A DNA stretch of 33,001 nucleotides from positions 1-33,001 of the forward strand of contig JAUWAE010000010.1 of the NCBI GenBank assembly GCA_030602185.1, given 5' to 3'. Shown here piece after piece: positions 1-8,397 of this stretch. The notes beneath the pieces are model-generated. The model saw nothing but the letters and a program-made list of their open reading frames with translations. It did no database searches and was not told the DNA's origin. The stretch is from Comamonadaceae bacterium. GTDB taxonomy: Bacteria; Pseudomonadota; Gammaproteobacteria; Burkholderiales; Burkholderiaceae_C. Numbering within the stretch: position 1 is the stretch's first letter; every line of letters begins with the position of its first letter. Position numbers and translations under genes: made by a program.

Positions 1-118
1 TGGGACTAAACCGCTCGCGCGGTAGTCTCCGAGCATGGATTGTTGGTTGACGGCGTAGGCACTCATGGCGATGTTGTGAAGTGAGGCAATTGGCCTCGTT
101 CACGACAGGAGCAACGCC

Positions 119-994
119 ATGAATGCACCCCGACAGACCATCTCGCCCTTGCGGCTGCGCATGCTCGAAGACATGCGTATGCGCAAGCTCGCGCCCAGAA
201 CCCAGACAGGGTATATCCGCGCCGTGCGCCGCTTCACTGCCTACCTGGGTCGGCCTCCGGACACAGCCACCGTCGAGGACCTGCGCAACTTCCAGCTCCA
301 CCTGGTAGATCAGGGCACAACGCCCGCCACACTCAACGCCACCATTTCCGGGCTGAAGTTCTTCTGTGATGTCACCTTGAGTCGCCCCGAGCTCATGGCC
401 AAGATGCAGCCGGTGCACATTCCCAGAACGCTGCCCGTGATCCTCAGCCGCGAAGAGGTAGCCCGCCTGATCGCGGCGGCGGCCAACCTCAAGCACCAGA
501 CTGCACTGTCACTGGCCTATGGCACAGGCTTGCGGGTCAGCGAAGTCGTCGCACTCAAGGTGGGTGACATCGACAGCGAGCGCATGACGCTTCGTGTCGA
601 GCAGGGCAAGGGCAGCAAGGATCGGTACGCCATGCTCTCTCCCGTCCTGCTTGAACGCCTGCGGGTCTGGTGGCGCGTGGCCCGTGCTCAAGGCAAGATG
701 CTCGACGGGGGCTGGCTCTTTCCCGGGCTCAACCCAGTCGAGCCGCTGACAGCGCGTCAACTCAACCGCGCCGTGCACATGGCAGCCGACGCGGCCCATA
801 TCGACAAGCGCGTGACCATGCACACGCTGCGCCACAGCTTTGCCACCCATCTGCTGGAACAGAAGGTGGATATCCGGGTGATTCAGGTCCTGCTGGGCCA
901 CAAGAAGCTGGAGACCACGGCCATGTACGCCCAGGTGGCCACCGACATCCTGCGTGAGGTGGTCAGCCCGCTGGATCAGTTGAACTCGGCGTAG
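119..994 (+). CDS. IS91-associated tyrosine recombinase (phage integrase family)
   Basis: A 291-aa site-specific recombinase with a SAM-like N-terminal core-binding domain (about 10-95) and a C-terminal catalytic domain (about 105-285). The visible catalytic set is complete: R139 (GTGLRVSE), K164 (GKGSK), H235 and R238 (MHTLRHS), H261 (LLGHKKLE) and nucleophile Y270 (TTAMYAQ). The ATG at 119 follows an AGGAG ribosome site at 107-111. It lies 7 bp upstream of an IS91 transposase, so it is best read as the accessory recombinase of that element rather than a host XerC/XerD. It is intact, with no frameshift. Its role in IS91 rolling-circle movement is not settled; resolution or integration of the circular form is an inference. 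Confidence 0.9.
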   Translation: MNAPRQTISPLRLRMLEDMRMRKLAPRTQTGYIRAVRRFTAYLGRPPDTATVEDLRNFQLHLVDQGTTPATLNATISGLKFFCDVTLSRPELMAKMQPVHIPRTLPVILSREEVARLIAAAANLKHQTALSLAYGTGLRVSEVVALKVGDIDSERMTLRVEQGKGSKDRYAMLSPVLLERLRVWWRVARAQGKMLDGGWLFPGLNPVEPLTARQLNRAVHMAADAAHIDKRVTMHTLRHSFATHLLEQKVDIRVIQVLLGHKKLETTAMYAQVATDILREVVSPLDQLNSA

Positions 995-1001
995 GCCCAC
1001 C

Positions 1002-2189
1002 ATGGCCACCGCTGCCCTGGAGGTGGCGGACATCTTCCGCGCCCATGGGCCCGAATGGCGACACGCCCAGCGCAACCATCTGAGTCTGGGTCAACTCAAG
1101 GTCATGACCGCCATCGAGCAGTGCCGCAGCGCGGCACTGGGTGGGCATGTGCTGCGCTGTTCGGATTGCCAGCGCCTGCAGGTGGCTTACAACTCCTGCC
1201 GCAACCGGCATTGCCCCAAGTGCCAGGCGGCAGCCGCCCAACGTTGGCTGCAGGCGCGCCAGGCCGATCTGCTGCCGGTGGACTACTTCCATGTGGTCTT
1301 CACATTGCCCGCTCCCATCAGCGACATTGCGTATTACAACAAGGCCGTCATCTACGGCCTGCTGTTTGAGGTGGCGGCCGAAACGCTGCGCACCATCGCG
1401 GCCGACCCCAAGCACCTGGGGGCGCAAGTCGGCGTCACGCTGGTGTTACATACCTGGGGATCGGCACTGACCCACCACCCCCATGTGCATGGCATCGTGC
1501 CCGGGGGAGGACTGTCACTGGACGGGCAACGCTGGGTGGCTTGCCGCCCAGGCTTCTTCTTGCCTGTTCGGGTGCTCTCCCGGTTGTTCCGACGGCGCTT
1601 TCTGGAGGAGTTGACTGCTGCCCACCGCAAAGGCCAGTTGCAGTTCTTCTCCGAGCATGCTGGACTCGCTGACCCAGCGGCATTCCAGTGCTGGTTGGCA
1701 CCGTTGCGGCAGTGTGAATGGGTGGTCTATGCCAAGAAGCCGTTCGCTGGTCCCAGCGCGGTACTGGCATACCTGTCTCGGTACACCCACCGGGTGGCCA
1801 TCTCCAACTCGCGGCTGCTCGCACTCGACGAGCGTGGCGTGACGTTTCGCTGGAAGGACTACCGCGACAGGGGCAGGACGCGTCACAAGACGATGACGTT
1901 GAGTGCGCAGGAATTCATGCGTCGCTTCTTGCTGCATGTGCTGCCGCCAGGGTTTCACCGCATTCGGCACTATGGGATGCTGGCCAACACCCATCGGCGC
2001 GACTGCATTGAGCTGGCACGCCAGTGCTTGAACGTGATACCCGCATCTCCGGCCTCGGGCACCAGTGACTCAGTGCAGCTGGTACGCCCTACCTTTGTCT
2101 GTGTTCATTGCGGGGCGGCGATGCACATCATCGAGACGTTTGTACGCGGCCAGTCAGTTCAACTGCCGCCACAACGGGCGCCGCCATGA
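1002..2189 (+). CDS. IS91-family transposase (HUH/Y2 rolling-circle)
   Basis: A 395-aa transposase that nicks and joins single-stranded DNA by a rolling-circle-like mechanism. The N-terminus is a zinc-binding region with C53, C56, C66, C71 and C74 (RNRHCPKCQ). The metal-binding HUH motif is H161-V-H163 within HHPHVHGIVPGGG. The paired catalytic tyrosines are Y257 and Y261 (YLSRYTHR), the Y-x3-Y arrangement of the Y2 transposases. The start GCC-ACC-ATG at 1002 lies just after the stop of the upstream recombinase, suggesting co-transcription. The C-terminus has two further Cys (VCVHCG, near residue 370). Length is close to the family norm and all key residues are present, so the element could still be active. 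Confidence 0.95.
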   Translation: MATAALEVADIFRAHGPEWRHAQRNHLSLGQLKVMTAIEQCRSAALGGHVLRCSDCQRLQVAYNSCRNRHCPKCQAAAAQRWLQARQADLLPVDYFHVVFTLPAPISDIAYYNKAVIYGLLFEVAAETLRTIAADPKHLGAQVGVTLVLHTWGSALTHHPHVHGIVPGGGLSLDGQRWVACRPGFFLPVRVLSRLFRRRFLEELTAAHRKGQLQFFSEHAGLADPAAFQCWLAPLRQCEWVVYAKKPFAGPSAVLAYLSRYTHRVAISNSRLLALDERGVTFRWKDYRDRGRTRHKTMTLSAQEFMRRFLLHVLPPGFHRIRHYGMLANTHRRDCIELARQCLNVIPASPASGTSDSVQLVRPTFVCVHCGAAMHIIETFVRGQSVQLPPQRAPP

Positions 2190-2769
2190 GATCCCTCGCA
2201 CTACACCTTGTGAGCTTGCTTGAAACGGAGCCATCTGGGCCCCGTGGGATCTCCCGTGCGCCATGTGGAAACTGGCCTGCTCACATGGTCCTGAGCCCCT
2301 GGCCCAGCCGCTGCAAGGGCAAAAACGCGATACAGAATGGGCAAGCACGGATGCCTCAGCACGCCACGATGGCCTCCTTGGCGCTGGGGATCACCGTCAA
2401 ATCCCCATAGGAGCAAGCTGGTCTGCCCAGATCGGCACTCCCCGCGGTTTCCTCCCCCGAGGCTTGCACGACACCCACCCTTCGTGAATGCGCTGCCCCC
2501 GTGGTGCACCTGCGCGGGCGGGTGTCCTACAACCCTTAACTGTTGCAGTAGTTCGCCGGGAACCACACAAGGACTGCTCTCGTTGACGAAGCGGTCACCC
2601 AAGCGGTCTCGATCTTTTTTTGTCCAACGACTGCGTGTATGTCGCGGGAAATCAGTGGCAAACAAAGCACTCCCTTCTTGTGAAGGGGAGGCAGATGTCG
2701 TGAACCTTAGTTCCACGCGAAAGGGGTGGCCGCTGGGCGCCCAGTAGAAATCGGCCACCCATACCCTGC
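2190..2769. other. 580-bp intergenic stretch, no supported gene
   Basis: This stretch follows the IS91 transposase and precedes the minus-strand small recombinase. The first 200-300 bp probably include the right end of the IS91 element. Reading frames here have no SD-preceded start and no recognisable domain; a 190-codon minus-strand frame (2201-2773) spans an unlikely composition and I reject it. A T7 run lies at about 2612-2618. The most structured part is the nested palindrome at 2724-2760, listed separately. I see no tRNA or clear promoter. Confidence 0.6.
2724..2760. repeat. Nested inverted repeat 3' of small recombinase
   Basis: GGGTGGCCG (2724-2732) and CGGCCACCC (2752-2760) are perfect 9-bp inverted copies. 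Between them lies a perfect 12-bp palindrome, CTGGGCGCCCAG (2733-2744), plus 7 nt (TAGAAAT). The structure begins 10 bp beyond the stop codon of the minus-strand recombinase. It may be a transcription terminator lacking a U tract, or a folded recombination/attachment site. I cannot distinguish these from sequence alone. Confidence 0.6.
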
Positions 2770-3393
2770 TCAAATTTCCGTCTGCTCCGCGATTTCGAGA
2801 GCATCATCGAGTTCGATGCCGAGGTATCTCACGGTCGATTCGAGCTTCGAGTGTCCCAGCAGCAACTGCACGGCTCGCAGGTTTTTGGTACGGCGATAGA
2901 TCAGTGTCGCCTTTGTTCTCCGCATCGAATGTGTCCCGTAGTCGGCGCGATCCAGCCCGAGTTCGTCCACCCAGTGCCCAAGGATCCGCGCGTACTGCCG
3001 AGTCCCCAGGTGCGGAGACTCGTGCAACCTGCTTGGAAACAGGAAATCATCCGATTTCAACGCTGCCAGCTGGATCCATGCCTGCAGCGCGTCTCGGGTT
3101 GCTGCGGTGATTTCGAACTGCACCGGTCGCTGCGTTTTGTGTTGCATGACGATGGCTCGCGCGGCCAGTTGGTCCCCGTGACACACATCACGAACCTTGA
3201 GGGCCACGAGGTCGCAACCACGTAATTTGCTGTCGATGCCCAGATTGAAGAGCGCAAGCTCTCGGACGCGCCCTTGCATCTGTAGGTGCACCCGTAACGC
3301 CCATATCTCCTTCAGCTTGAAGGGTTCCTTTTGCCCCACTATCTTTCCCTTGTTCCAAGGCTCGTGGTGAACAGAACTGCTCGGAGTTTCCAT
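2770..3393 (-). CDS. Small tyrosine recombinase/integrase
   Basis: A 207-aa protein that is almost only a catalytic tyrosine-recombinase domain. Visible residues are R59 (SKLRGCDL), K86 (QHKTQRP), H155 and R158 (THSMRRTKA), H181 (LLGHSKLES) and Y190 (STVRYLG). The N-terminus is a short charged segment (NKGKIVGQKEPF) without a full core-binding domain. Short integrases of about 200 aa with exactly this layout are common on proteobacterial mobile elements, so it is probably intact rather than truncated. It is transcribed away from the B12 locus and towards the IS91 element. Base composition is lower in GC than the neighbouring cob genes. Which element it serves cannot be told from this window. 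Confidence 0.88.
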   Translation of the reverse strand: METPSSSVHHEPWNKGKIVGQKEPFKLKEIWALRVHLQMQGRVRELALFNLGIDSKLRGCDLVALKVRDVCHGDQLAARAIVMQHKTQRPVQFEITAATRDALQAWIQLAALKSDDFLFPSRLHESPHLGTRQYARILGHWVDELGLDRADYGTHSMRRTKATLIYRRTKNLRAVQLLLGHSKLESTVRYLGIELDDALEIAEQTEI

Positions 3394-3698
3394 GATGGTC
3401 TCCCATCGAGTTGAGGGGCCGACAGCTTGCGCCTGATACCTTCCTTCGTCTTGTTCTGGGTCAAGTCGTCATCTGAAACTATGTGACCGGGTGGGTGCGA
3501 ACGAGATCGAGACAGACCTGCAGAAGGGGACTCCCCACCCACTAAGCAAGCACTTCAGCTTCAGGAGAGCAGCATTGGAGTGCGGAGTGTCAGCCAAGAC
3601 GAGCCTCTCGCCTGTGCTCCATGCTCCGATGCACGAGCTCTAGGATCGCAACGTTGCCGCTCAAACGCTCCGAGCAATTTTTGGGGTATAGAATAAAA
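3394..3698. other. Intergenic region between recombinase and B12 riboswitch
   Basis: About 305 bp between the divergently oriented recombinase (minus) and the cobalamin leader (plus). Near its right edge TATAGAAT (3687-3694) is a plausible -10 element for the B12 transcript, 5 nt before the start of the riboswitch fold, but I find no good -35 at 16-18 bp. No coding region is supported. The composition is clearly less GC-rich than the cob operon. Confidence 0.45.
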
Positions 3699-3918
3699 GC
3701 TGTTGGTGCTCGCGATGCTGTTCAGGCATCGCAGTTCAACGGGAAGCAGGAGGGCGAGTCCCACACGGACGAACCTAACCTGCGCTGCCCCCGCAACGGT
3801 AAGCAGACGGGTGGTCCAAGGCATTGCCAAGGCCCCCATTTCTCAAAATTTCGCCACTGGGTCACACCGGGAAGGCTTTGGGAAACGTTCTGTCAGCCCG
3901 GATACCGGCCAACAAGGA
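3699..3918 (+). promoter_or_regulatory. Cobalamin (AdoCbl) riboswitch
   Basis: The stretch carries the conserved blocks of a B12 aptamer in order. These are an early stem around GCGATGCTG/CAGGCATCGC (about 3711-3731), the CTGCCCCCGCAACGGTA core (about 3785-3802), a GCCACTG block (about 3852-3858), a GGGAAGG block (about 3869-3875) and the B12 box GTCAGCCCGGATACCGGCC (about 3892-3910). It lies upstream of a cobalt permease and eleven B12 genes on the same strand, the usual context. Binding of adenosylcobalamin is expected to shut down expression of the operon. Outer boundaries are approximate. Confidence 0.93.
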
Positions 3919-3939
3919 GGCTGCGCCCCAAGCGCAGCC
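3919..3939 (+). promoter_or_regulatory. Hairpin directly after the B12 box (possible expression platform)
   Basis: GGCTGCGC (3919-3926) and GCGCAGCC (3932-3939) form a perfect 8-bp stem with a CCCAA loop, starting 9 nt beyond the B12 box. There is no U tract after it, so it is not a standard intrinsic terminator. It could be part of the switching platform or a Rho-related element. The next 218 nt up to the cbiM start contain no other feature I can name, an unusually long leader for a simple SD-sequestering switch. Confidence 0.4.
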
Positions 3940-4157
3940 GCATTACCCAAACACCGTCGGGGAAGGCGGTGAGGGGTCTTTGTCGGTGTCCTCATGTCGT
4001 CCCTTCGCATTGCTTTGCGAGTCTGTGCCAGCGCCTGCGCGTGCGCTCGCAGGGGGCTGTCCGTTCGCCGCTGGAACCTGTGCTCGCTTTCCCCTTGGGT
4101 CTTTGCCGACTTTTCAACCGCGTTGTGTCCAACGCACCCAACCCAAGGAGTCACTTC

Positions 4158-4835
4158 ATGCACATCGAACCAGGTCTTGTGGACGGGGCCAAGCTCGCAC
4201 TGAGCGTCGCCACAGCGGCCGCCTGTGGCGGCTACACGCTCAAGCTGTCGGCCGACATGCTCAAAAAGGACGGCGCGGCAGCCCTGCTGCTGCGGGCCGC
4301 GCTGGCCACGGCGCTGGTGTTCTGCTTTTTCGAGGTGCTGCCGCACCACCCGGTGGGCGTGTCCGAGGTGCACCTGATTCTGGGCACCACGCTGATGCTG
4401 CTGTTCGGCGCGGCGCCCGCGGCCATCGGGCTGGCGGGCGGCCTGCTGATCCAGGGCCTGTTCTTTGCACCTTTTGACCTGCCGCAGTACGGCATGAACG
4501 TGACCACGCTGCTGGTGCCGCTGTTCGCCACCGCGGCGCTGGCTCGCCGCGTGATTCCCGACCAGATGGCCTATGTGGATCTGCGCTACGGCCAGGCCCT
4601 GAAGCTGTCGCTGGCCTACCAGGGCGGCATCGTGCTGTGGGTGGGTTTCTGGGCGCTCTACGGGCGTGGCCTGGGCGCCGAGAACCTGGTGAGCATCGGC
4701 AGCTTCGGCGCCGCCTACATGAGCGTGGTGCTGGCCGAGCCGCTGATCGATCTGGCCGTGCTCGCACTGGCCAAGACGCTGCGTGGCCTGCAGGGCAGCG
4801 CGGTGGTGGAGCGCCGTCTGCACCAGGCCGCCTGA
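4158..4835 (+). CDS. cbiM: CbiM-family cobalt transporter permease (ECF S-component)
   Basis: A 225-aa polytopic membrane protein that should bind and import Co2+ for corrin synthesis. It starts with MHIEPG, matching the Met-His N-terminus that CbiM/NikM proteins use to coordinate the metal ion. Several hydrophobic segments follow (about 12-28, 45-62, 70-110, 115-130, 155-175, 190-215). The start at 4158 was chosen because AAGGAG lies at 4145-4150 and because it exposes this Met-His end; the frame is open further upstream through the riboswitch, which is not coding. CbiN, CbiQ and CbiO genes are not next to it, so it is either a stand-alone importer or uses components encoded elsewhere. Nickel instead of cobalt is possible, but the B12 riboswitch and downstream cob genes favour cobalt. 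Confidence 0.88.
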   Translation: MHIEPGLVDGAKLALSVATAAACGGYTLKLSADMLKKDGAAALLLRAALATALVFCFFEVLPHHPVGVSEVHLILGTTLMLLFGAAPAAIGLAGGLLIQGLFFAPFDLPQYGMNVTTLLVPLFATAALARRVIPDQMAYVDLRYGQALKLSLAYQGGIVLWVGFWALYGRGLGAENLVSIGSFGAAYMSVVLAEPLIDLAVLALAKTLRGLQGSAVVERRLHQAA

Positions 4836-4848
4836 CCGGGGGTGCACC

Positions 4849-5631
4849 ATGGGCCTCGGAACGGTCTGGTTTGTGGGGGCGGGTCCGGGCGATCCGGACC
4901 TGGTCACGGTCAAGGGGCGCGACCTGATCGCGCGCGCGGGGGCCATCCTGTTCGCTGGTTCGCTGGTGAACGAGGCGGCCACCCGCTGGGCACCGCCGGG
5001 TTGCCTCATCGCTGACAGCAAGGACATGACATTGGAGCAGATGTCGGCCTGGCTGATCGCAAACGCGGCGCGCTGCGACACCGTGGTGCGCCTGCAAACT
5101 GGCGACCCGGCCCTCTACGGCACGCTCATCGAACTGGTGCAGCCGCTGGACGCCGCGGGCGTGCCGGTGGCGGTGGTGCCGGGCGTGTCCTCGGCCATGG
5201 CCTCGGCGGCGGCGGCGATCGAGAGCTTCACCTTGCCCGAGGTCACGCAGACCACCATCTTCACGCGGGTGGAGGGCCGCACGCCCATGCCCGACGGCGA
5301 GGACCTCGCCGCGCTGGCGGCACACCGCACGACCTTGTGCATCTTTCTGTCCATCACGCTGCTGCACAAGGTGGAAGCCGGCCTGCGCCAGGCCGGCTGG
5401 TCCGACGACGCGCTGGTGCTGGTGGTGCACAAGGCCAGCTGGCCCGGCGAAGAGCGCATCGTGCGCGGCACGCTGGCCACCATCAAACAACAGTGCCGCG
5501 ACGCCGGCATCGTCAGCCAGGCCATGGTGATCGCCAGCCCCACGCTGGGCGCGCGCCACTGGCCCGAGCTGACCAGGTCCCGGCTCTACGACCCGGGCTT
5601 CACACACCGCTTCAGGAAAGCCACGACATGA
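4849..5631 (+). CDS. cobM: Precorrin-4 / cobalt-precorrin-4 C11-methyltransferase
   Basis: A 260-aa SAM-dependent tetrapyrrole methylase that methylates C11 of (cobalt-)precorrin-4 to give (cobalt-)precorrin-5A (CbiF in the cobalt-early pathway). The N-terminal glycine-rich motif VWFVGAGPGDPDLVTVKG (about 5-22), the GDPALYG motif (about 86-92) and VVPGVSSAMASAAA (about 109-122) are typical of the CobM/CbiF subfamily, as is the SLTLPEVTQT-like segment after it. It starts 13 bp after the cbiM stop and its stop overlaps the cbiX start as ATGA, indicating translational coupling. Length is normal for the family. With CbiD, CbiG and CbiX nearby, the substrate is probably the cobalt form. Confidence 0.95.
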   Translation: MGLGTVWFVGAGPGDPDLVTVKGRDLIARAGAILFAGSLVNEAATRWAPPGCLIADSKDMTLEQMSAWLIANAARCDTVVRLQTGDPALYGTLIELVQPLDAAGVPVAVVPGVSSAMASAAAAIESFTLPEVTQTTIFTRVEGRTPMPDGEDLAALAAHRTTLCIFLSITLLHKVEAGLRQAGWSDDALVLVVHKASWPGEERIVRGTLATIKQQCRDAGIVSQAMVIASPTLGARHWPELTRSRLYDPGFTHRFRKATT

Positions 5632-6518
5632 ACCACACCACGATCCTGCTGGTGGGCCACGGCTCGCGCGAGGACACCGGCAACCAGGAAATCCGCGACT
5701 TCGTCGACCAGTGGCGCGCCCGCCAACCGGCCTGGCGCATCGATGTCTGCTTCATCGAATTCGCCGCGCCCTCGCTGCACGATGGCCTGCTGGCCACGGC
5801 GCAGTCGTCGCGCCGCGTGCTGGTGCTGCCGCTGATCCTGAATGCCGCCGGCCATGCCAAGATGGAAATTCCCGAAGCCATCGAACACGCCCGCGAGCAC
5901 GCACCCAGCGTCGAGTTCCTCTACGGCCCGCACCTGAGCGCCTGCGACCCCATCCTCGCCATCCTCAAGCGCCGCCTGCGCCAGGCCATGGCCACGCTGG
6001 ACATGCCCGACCCCACCACCACGGGCGTGGTGCTGCTGGGCCGGGGTTCGTCGGACCGTGGCGCCAACGGCGACATGGCGAAGATGGCGCGCTGGCTGCA
6101 GGAAGAGAGCGACCACGAACTGGTGGACCTCGCCTTCACCGGCATCACCTGGCCGAGGCTGGAGCGCGTGGTGCAGCGCCAGGTGCTGATCGGCCTGCGC
6201 CAGATCGTGGTGCTGCCCTACTACCTCTACACCGGCACGCTGATGCAGCGCATCCACCGCCAGGTGGACCACCTGCGCGCGCAGTACCCGCAGGTGCGTT
6301 TTGCCTGCGGCACGCACTTCGGCTTCGAGAAGGAAATCTTCGGTCTGCTGGAACAGCGCGTGCACGACCTGCTGGCCGGCGTGCCCGACAGCCGGCTGCC
6401 CTGCGACGGCTGCAGCTACCGCGAGCTCGCACACGACATGGGCCATGGGCATTCCCACGAGCACACGCACGCCCCGCTGCATGTGCATCCCCACACCGCA
6501 CAGGTGCAACCTGCATGA
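5628..6518 (+). CDS. cbiX: Sirohydrochlorin cobaltochelatase, long form with Cys pair and His tail
   Basis: A 296-aa class II chelatase that inserts Co2+ into sirohydrochlorin, the entry step of the cobalt-early route. It has two tandem CbiX-like halves. The active-site histidines are seen only in the N-terminal half: H11 (LLVGHGSRE) and H76 (LNAAGHAKME). The second half has GRGSSD in place of GHGS. The C-terminus carries a CDGC pair (C259, C262) followed by a His-rich tail with nine His in 21 residues (269-289). Long CbiX of Bacillus megaterium houses a 4Fe-4S centre at an MXCXXC motif near a His-rich region, so a similar cluster is plausible here, although the Met is replaced by Leu-Pro. 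The gene overlaps cobM and cobH by ATGA. Confidence 0.95.
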   Translation: MNHTTILLVGHGSREDTGNQEIRDFVDQWRARQPAWRIDVCFIEFAAPSLHDGLLATAQSSRRVLVLPLILNAAGHAKMEIPEAIEHAREHAPSVEFLYGPHLSACDPILAILKRRLRQAMATLDMPDPTTTGVVLLGRGSSDRGANGDMAKMARWLQEESDHELVDLAFTGITWPRLERVVQRQVLIGLRQIVVLPYYLYTGTLMQRIHRQVDHLRAQYPQVRFACGTHFGFEKEIFGLLEQRVHDLLAGVPDSRLPCDGCSYRELAHDMGHGHSHEHTHAPLHVHPHTAQVQPA

Positions 6519-7195
6519 GCACGGTCAACACCGTCACCGAGCAGCTTACCGCCGCCGGCCAGGCCATCGAGCACGACAGTTTCGCCATCATCGACGCCGA
6601 GGCCGGCCCGCACGGCTACAGCGAATGCCAGTGGCCGATCGTGCGCCGCATGATCCACGCCAACGCCGACTTCGAGTTCAACGGCCTGACCGACTTCCAC
6701 CCCGACGCGGTGCGTGTGGGCGTGGCCGCGATGCTGCGCGGCGGCACCCCCGTGGTGGCCGATGTGGAGATGATCTGCTCGGGCCTGTCCCGGCCGCGCC
6801 TGGCGCACTTCGGCATGGCCACGCACCAGTTCATCAGCGATGCCGACGTGATCGCCCAGGCGCAGGCCGACAACACCACCCGCGCCGTGCAGGCCATGCG
6901 CAAGGCGCACCGCCTGGGCCTGCTGCAGGGCGCCATCGTCGGCATTGGCAACGCGCCCACCGCGCTGATCGAACTGGTGCGGCTGATCGTGGAGGACGGC
7001 GTGCGCCCCGCCCTGGTGGTCGGCATGCCGGTGGGCTTCGTGTCGGCCGCGGAGTCGAAAGACCTGATGGCGCAGATCACCGACGTGCCGTGGATCGTCA
7101 TCCGCGGTCGCAAGGGCGGCTCCACCCTGGTGGTGGCCGCCCTGCACGCGCTGCTGGCGCTGGCCGAGGCGCGGCAGCGCGCAGAAAGCGCCTGA
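6515..7195 (+). CDS. cobH: Precorrin-8X methylmutase
   Basis: A 226-aa enzyme (CobH/CbiC) that moves the C11 methyl to C12, giving hydrogenobyrinate or cobyrinate. The family histidine is visible in RRMIHANADFEF (H48), equivalent to the catalytic His43 of Pseudomonas denitrificans CobH by position and context. Other family stretches are the VADVEMICSGL segment (near 86-96), AIVGIGNAPTAL (near 146-157) and VGMPVGFVSAAESK (near 175-188). It starts at ATG 6515 in an ATGA overlap with cbiX, and the stop is 2 bp before cbiD. Length is normal. In this cluster the substrate is likely cobalt-precorrin-8. Confidence 0.95.
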   Translation: MSTVNTVTEQLTAAGQAIEHDSFAIIDAEAGPHGYSECQWPIVRRMIHANADFEFNGLTDFHPDAVRVGVAAMLRGGTPVVADVEMICSGLSRPRLAHFGMATHQFISDADVIAQAQADNTTRAVQAMRKAHRLGLLQGAIVGIGNAPTALIELVRLIVEDGVRPALVVGMPVGFVSAAESKDLMAQITDVPWIVIRGRKGGSTLVVAALHALLALAEARQRAESA

Positions 7196-7197
7196 CG

Positions 7198-8393
<1,196 letters not shown>

Positions 8394-8397
<4 letters not shown>

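Larger units (their letters stand above)
1..2189 (+). mobile_element. IS91-family insertion element (ends not resolved)
   Basis: A tyrosine recombinase gene (119-994) is followed after 7 bp by an HUH/Y2 transposase gene (1002-2189), a two-gene layout known for a subset of IS91-family elements. Upstream, 4-27 can fold as a hairpin (ACCGC/GCGGT stem with TCGC loop, outer GACT/AGTC arm after a 2-nt bulge); IS91 and ISCR ends carry such subterminal hairpins, so this may be terminal DNA. IS91 elements have poor inverted repeats and make no target duplication, so I could not fix either boundary. The left end may lie before base 1 and the right end somewhere after 2189. Only the two-gene core is certain. 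Confidence 0.7.

Noticed and set aside
2201-2773. 190-codon minus-strand frame between IS91 and the small recombinase
   Set aside because: No domain or plausible start; it spans the nested palindrome and overlaps the end of the recombinase gene.
2770-3393. Small recombinase as a truncated integrase pseudogene
   Set aside because: All catalytic residues are present and about 200-aa integrases of this layout are a recognised intact type.
3621-4157. Upstream extension of the cbiM frame
   Set aside because: The frame is open through the riboswitch aptamer, but the AAGGAG site and the Met-His N-terminus fix the start at 4158.
3994-4203. 69-codon frame in the riboswitch leader overlapping the cbiM start, as a possible leader peptide
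   Set aside because: No good ribosome site, Cys/Arg/Ser-rich low-quality translation, and it overlaps the cbiM start in another frame. Not enough to call a gene.
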